Assembly (NCBI GenBank): GCA_030833265.1
Contig: JAURHO010000070.1
Location: forward strand, 1 to 8,216
Direction: 5' to 3'
DNA from: Crocinitomicaceae bacterium
GTDB taxonomy: Bacteria > Bacteroidota > Bacteroidia > Flavobacteriales_D > Crocinitomicaceae
DNA length: 8,216 bases
The translations under genes and the position numbers were made by a program. The notes below the pieces were generated by a model, which was not told where the DNA came from, did not search any database, and saw nothing but the letters and a program-made list of their open reading frames with translations. This document shows, in pieces, positions 6,700 through 8,216 of this stretch (within the stretch, counting starts at the first letter, position 1; each line of letters begins with the position of its first letter).

Positions 6700-7467
6700 C
6701 TATTTATCTGATGTCAAAGAAGACATTAAATATTCGCGATTCATGCGTGCGATGTTTTCAAGAGAAATTCCTTTAGGGCATTCTACTTCACAGGCTCCAG
6801 TATTTGTGCAATTTCCGAAACCTTCTTCGTCCATCTGACGCACCATATTAAGTACGCGATCTTTGGCTTCTACTTTACCTTGTGGAAGCAAAGCGTACTG
6901 AGAAACTTTAGCGCCTACAAATAACATTGCAGAGCCGTTTTTACAAGTAGCCACACAAGCACCACAACCAATACAAGCTGCCGCTTCAAATGCTTTGTCT
7001 GCGTCTGCTTTCGGAATAGGAATAGCGTTGGCATCCATTGTGCGACCTGAAGTATTGACAGAAACAAAGCCTCCAGCTTGTTGAATGCGGTCAAATGCTG
7101 AGCGGTCTACGACTAAATCTTTGATAATTGGAAAAGCGCGTGATCTCCATGGCTCCACATAGATCGTGTCACCGTCTTTGAAACTACGCATGTGCAACTG
7201 ACATGTTGTGGTTCCGGTTTCTGGGCCATGTGCTCTTCCGTTGATATACAAAGAACACATACCGCAAATACCTTCGCGACAGTCGTGGTCAAAAGCAATT
7301 GGTTCTTTTTGCTCGTTGATCAATTGCTCGTTCAATTGGTCGAGCATCTCTAGAAACGAACTATCTGTAGACACCTGATTGAGGCTATAGGTTTCTAGAC
7401 CACCTTTAGCATTGGTATTTTTTTGTCTCCAGATTTTTAGGGTAATATTGATATACTTTGAAGCCAT
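6700..7467 (-). CDS. sdhB: succinate dehydrogenase/fumarate reductase iron-sulfur subunit
   Basis: Electron-transfer subunit of complex II, passing electrons from the flavoprotein to the membrane anchor and quinone. It is 255 residues. The N-terminal ferredoxin domain binds [2Fe-2S] through Cys63, Cys68, Cys71 and Cys89 (CREGICGMC and TTTCQLH). The C-terminal domain has CIGCGACVATC with Cys165, 168 and 171 for [4Fe-4S], completed by Cys230, and Cys175, 220 and 226 for [3Fe-4S]. The CKNGSAMLF wording is of the kind found in Bacteroidota and Bacillus-type enzymes. The ATG at 7467 (MASKYINITLKIW) lies 7 bp after the sdhA stop; an in-frame ATG at 7512 would extend into sdhA and adds residues unlike the family. 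The gene is cotranscribed with sdhA and closed by the terminator at 6652-6688. Confidence 0.95.
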   Translation of the reverse strand: MASKYINITLKIWRQKNTNAKGGLETYSLNQVSTDSSFLEMLDQLNEQLINEQKEPIAFDHDCREGICGMCSLYINGRAHGPETGTTTCQLHMRSFKDGDTIYVEPWRSRAFPIIKDLVVDRSAFDRIQQAGGFVSVNTSGRTMDANAIPIPKADADKAFEAAACIGCGACVATCKNGSAMLFVGAKVSQYALLPQGKVEAKDRVLNMVRQMDEEGFGNCTNTGACEVECPKGISLENIARMNREYLMSSLTSDK

Positions 7468-7474
7468 ACTATTC

Positions 7475-8216
7475 TTATTTATAGTTGCGCGCAGCAATTT
7501 TGATGAATTCATAATTCAAAGCCTCCTTGTTCAAGTTAGCTTTGGTTGCGTCTCCTCCTTGGTATTCCCAAGCGGCTACATATTTGAAATTTTCGTCGTC
7601 ACGAAGCGTTTCTCCTTCGCTGTCTTGATATTCTTCACGGAAGTGACCACCGCAAGATTCTTGACGATGCAAGGCATCTACAGCCATAAGTTGTCCGAGC
7701 TCAATAAAGTCAGCTACACGCATCGCTTTATCTAGTTCAGGGTTCATTTCATCGGCAGCTCCAGGAACAAATACGTCGTTGTAGAACTCTTCTTTGAGTG
7801 CTGCAATTTCTTCAATAGCTTGTTTCAAGCCAGCTTCGTTGCGCGCCATACCAACTTTGTTCCACATAATCAAGCCTAAACGCTTGTGGAAGTGGTCAAC
7901 AGACTTGGTGCCTTTATTGTTGAGGAAGCGCTCAATACTTGCTTTTACTTCAGCCTCAGCAGTTTCGAATTCTGGTGTGTCTGTAGCAATTTTTCCTGTT
8001 CGGATATCATTAGAGAGATAATCTGAAATGGTGTAAGGCAATACGAAATAACCATCGGCTAATCCTTGCATGAGTGCAGATGCACCTAAACGGTTAGCTC
8101 CGTGGTCAGAGAAGTTTGCTTCTCCAGCAACAAAACATCCTGGAATTGTACTTTGTAAGTTGTAATCAACCCATACACCACCCATTGTGTAGTGAACGGC
8201 AGGGTAAATTTTCATC
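7475..8216 (-). CDS. sdhA: succinate dehydrogenase/fumarate reductase flavoprotein subunit, C-terminal part
   Basis: C-terminal 246 residues of the FAD-containing catalytic subunit that oxidises succinate to fumarate, or works in reverse in fumarate reductases. The gene enters from the right edge; the N-terminal FAD-binding part, including the flavin-linking histidine, lies outside. Numbering from the first full codon: His8 in VHYTMGGVW is the conserved substrate-contacting histidine, and HGANRLGASAL (38-48) contains Arg42, the proposed proton-transfer arginine. ESCGGHFREEY (186-196) is the C-terminal helical-domain motif in a form I recall from Bacteroidota and Bacillus-like enzymes. The ATG at 8215 is internal, not a start. 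The order sdhA-sdhB with a 7-bp gap indicates one operon; the cytochrome b subunit (sdhC) probably lies upstream beyond the window. The direction of catalysis in the cell cannot be decided here. Confidence 0.96.
   Translation of the reverse strand, partial: MKIYPAVHYTMGGVWVDYNLQSTIPGCFVAGEANFSDHGANRLGASALMQGLADGYFVLPYTISDYLSNDIRTGKIATDTPEFETAEAEVKASIERFLNNKGTKSVDHFHKRLGLIMWNKVGMARNEAGLKQAIEEIAALKEEFYNDVFVPGAADEMNPELDKAMRVADFIELGQLMAVDALHRQESCGGHFREEYQDSEGETLRDDENFKYVAAWEYQGGDATKANLNKEALNYEFIKIAARNYK

Noticed and set aside
7412..8021. Plus-strand open frames opposite sdhB and sdhA
   Set aside because: The opposite strand encodes conserved sdh proteins; the hydrophobic look of these frames is what antisense of such codons usually gives.
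1..8216. Possible novel system, island, CRISPR array, tRNA or insertion sequence
   Set aside because: Nearly all of the window is covered by recognisable core-metabolism genes with similar composition; I found no repeat array, transposase, integrase, tRNA or foreign-looking segment.

Overview
The window looks like ordinary chromosomal DNA of a Bacteroidota bacterium, most likely order Flavobacteriales. The reasons are: several gene starts are preceded by the Bacteroidota -7 element TAnnTTTG; recognisable Shine-Dalgarno sequences are scarce; SdhA, SdhB, HemL and RNase III carry Bacteroidota-style motif variants; and a flavobacterial-looking small membrane protein is present. This placement is an inference from motifs remembered for these families, not from a search.

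Layout, left to right. (1) Minus strand, <1..2104: hemL (glutamate-1-semialdehyde aminomutase) followed 19 bp later by a GTG-initiated NAD-dependent epimerase/dehydratase that runs off the left edge. (2) Plus strand, 2151..3425: kynU (kynureninase), divergent from hemL across a 46-bp gap holding a -7 box for each direction. (3) Minus strand, 3422..3985: purN (GAR transformylase), convergent with kynU and sharing 4 bp with it. (4) Plus strand, 4118..6351: the lipid-synthesis/RNA-processing cluster acpP-fabF-rnc, divergent from purN across 132 bp containing two back-to-back promoters. (5) Plus strand, 6409..6636: a small single-pass membrane protein with its own likely promoter, closed by a strong symmetrical terminator. 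(6) Minus strand, 6700..8216: sdhB and the C-terminal third of sdhA (succinate dehydrogenase/fumarate reductase), converging on the same terminator.

The genes serve core metabolism: tetrapyrrole synthesis, tryptophan/kynurenine breakdown, purine synthesis, type II fatty acid synthesis, dsRNA processing and the TCA cycle/respiration. I see no mobile element, CRISPR array, tRNA, rRNA, phage gene or defence cassette, and no gene-free stretch above 300 bp. I found no evidence for a previously undescribed system. The points worth a second look are small: start-codon choices (TTG for rnc, GTG for the epimerase), an almost leaderless purN transcript, tightly packed divergent promoters, an Asp-to-Asn change at a metal-site position of RNase III, and one unassigned small membrane protein.
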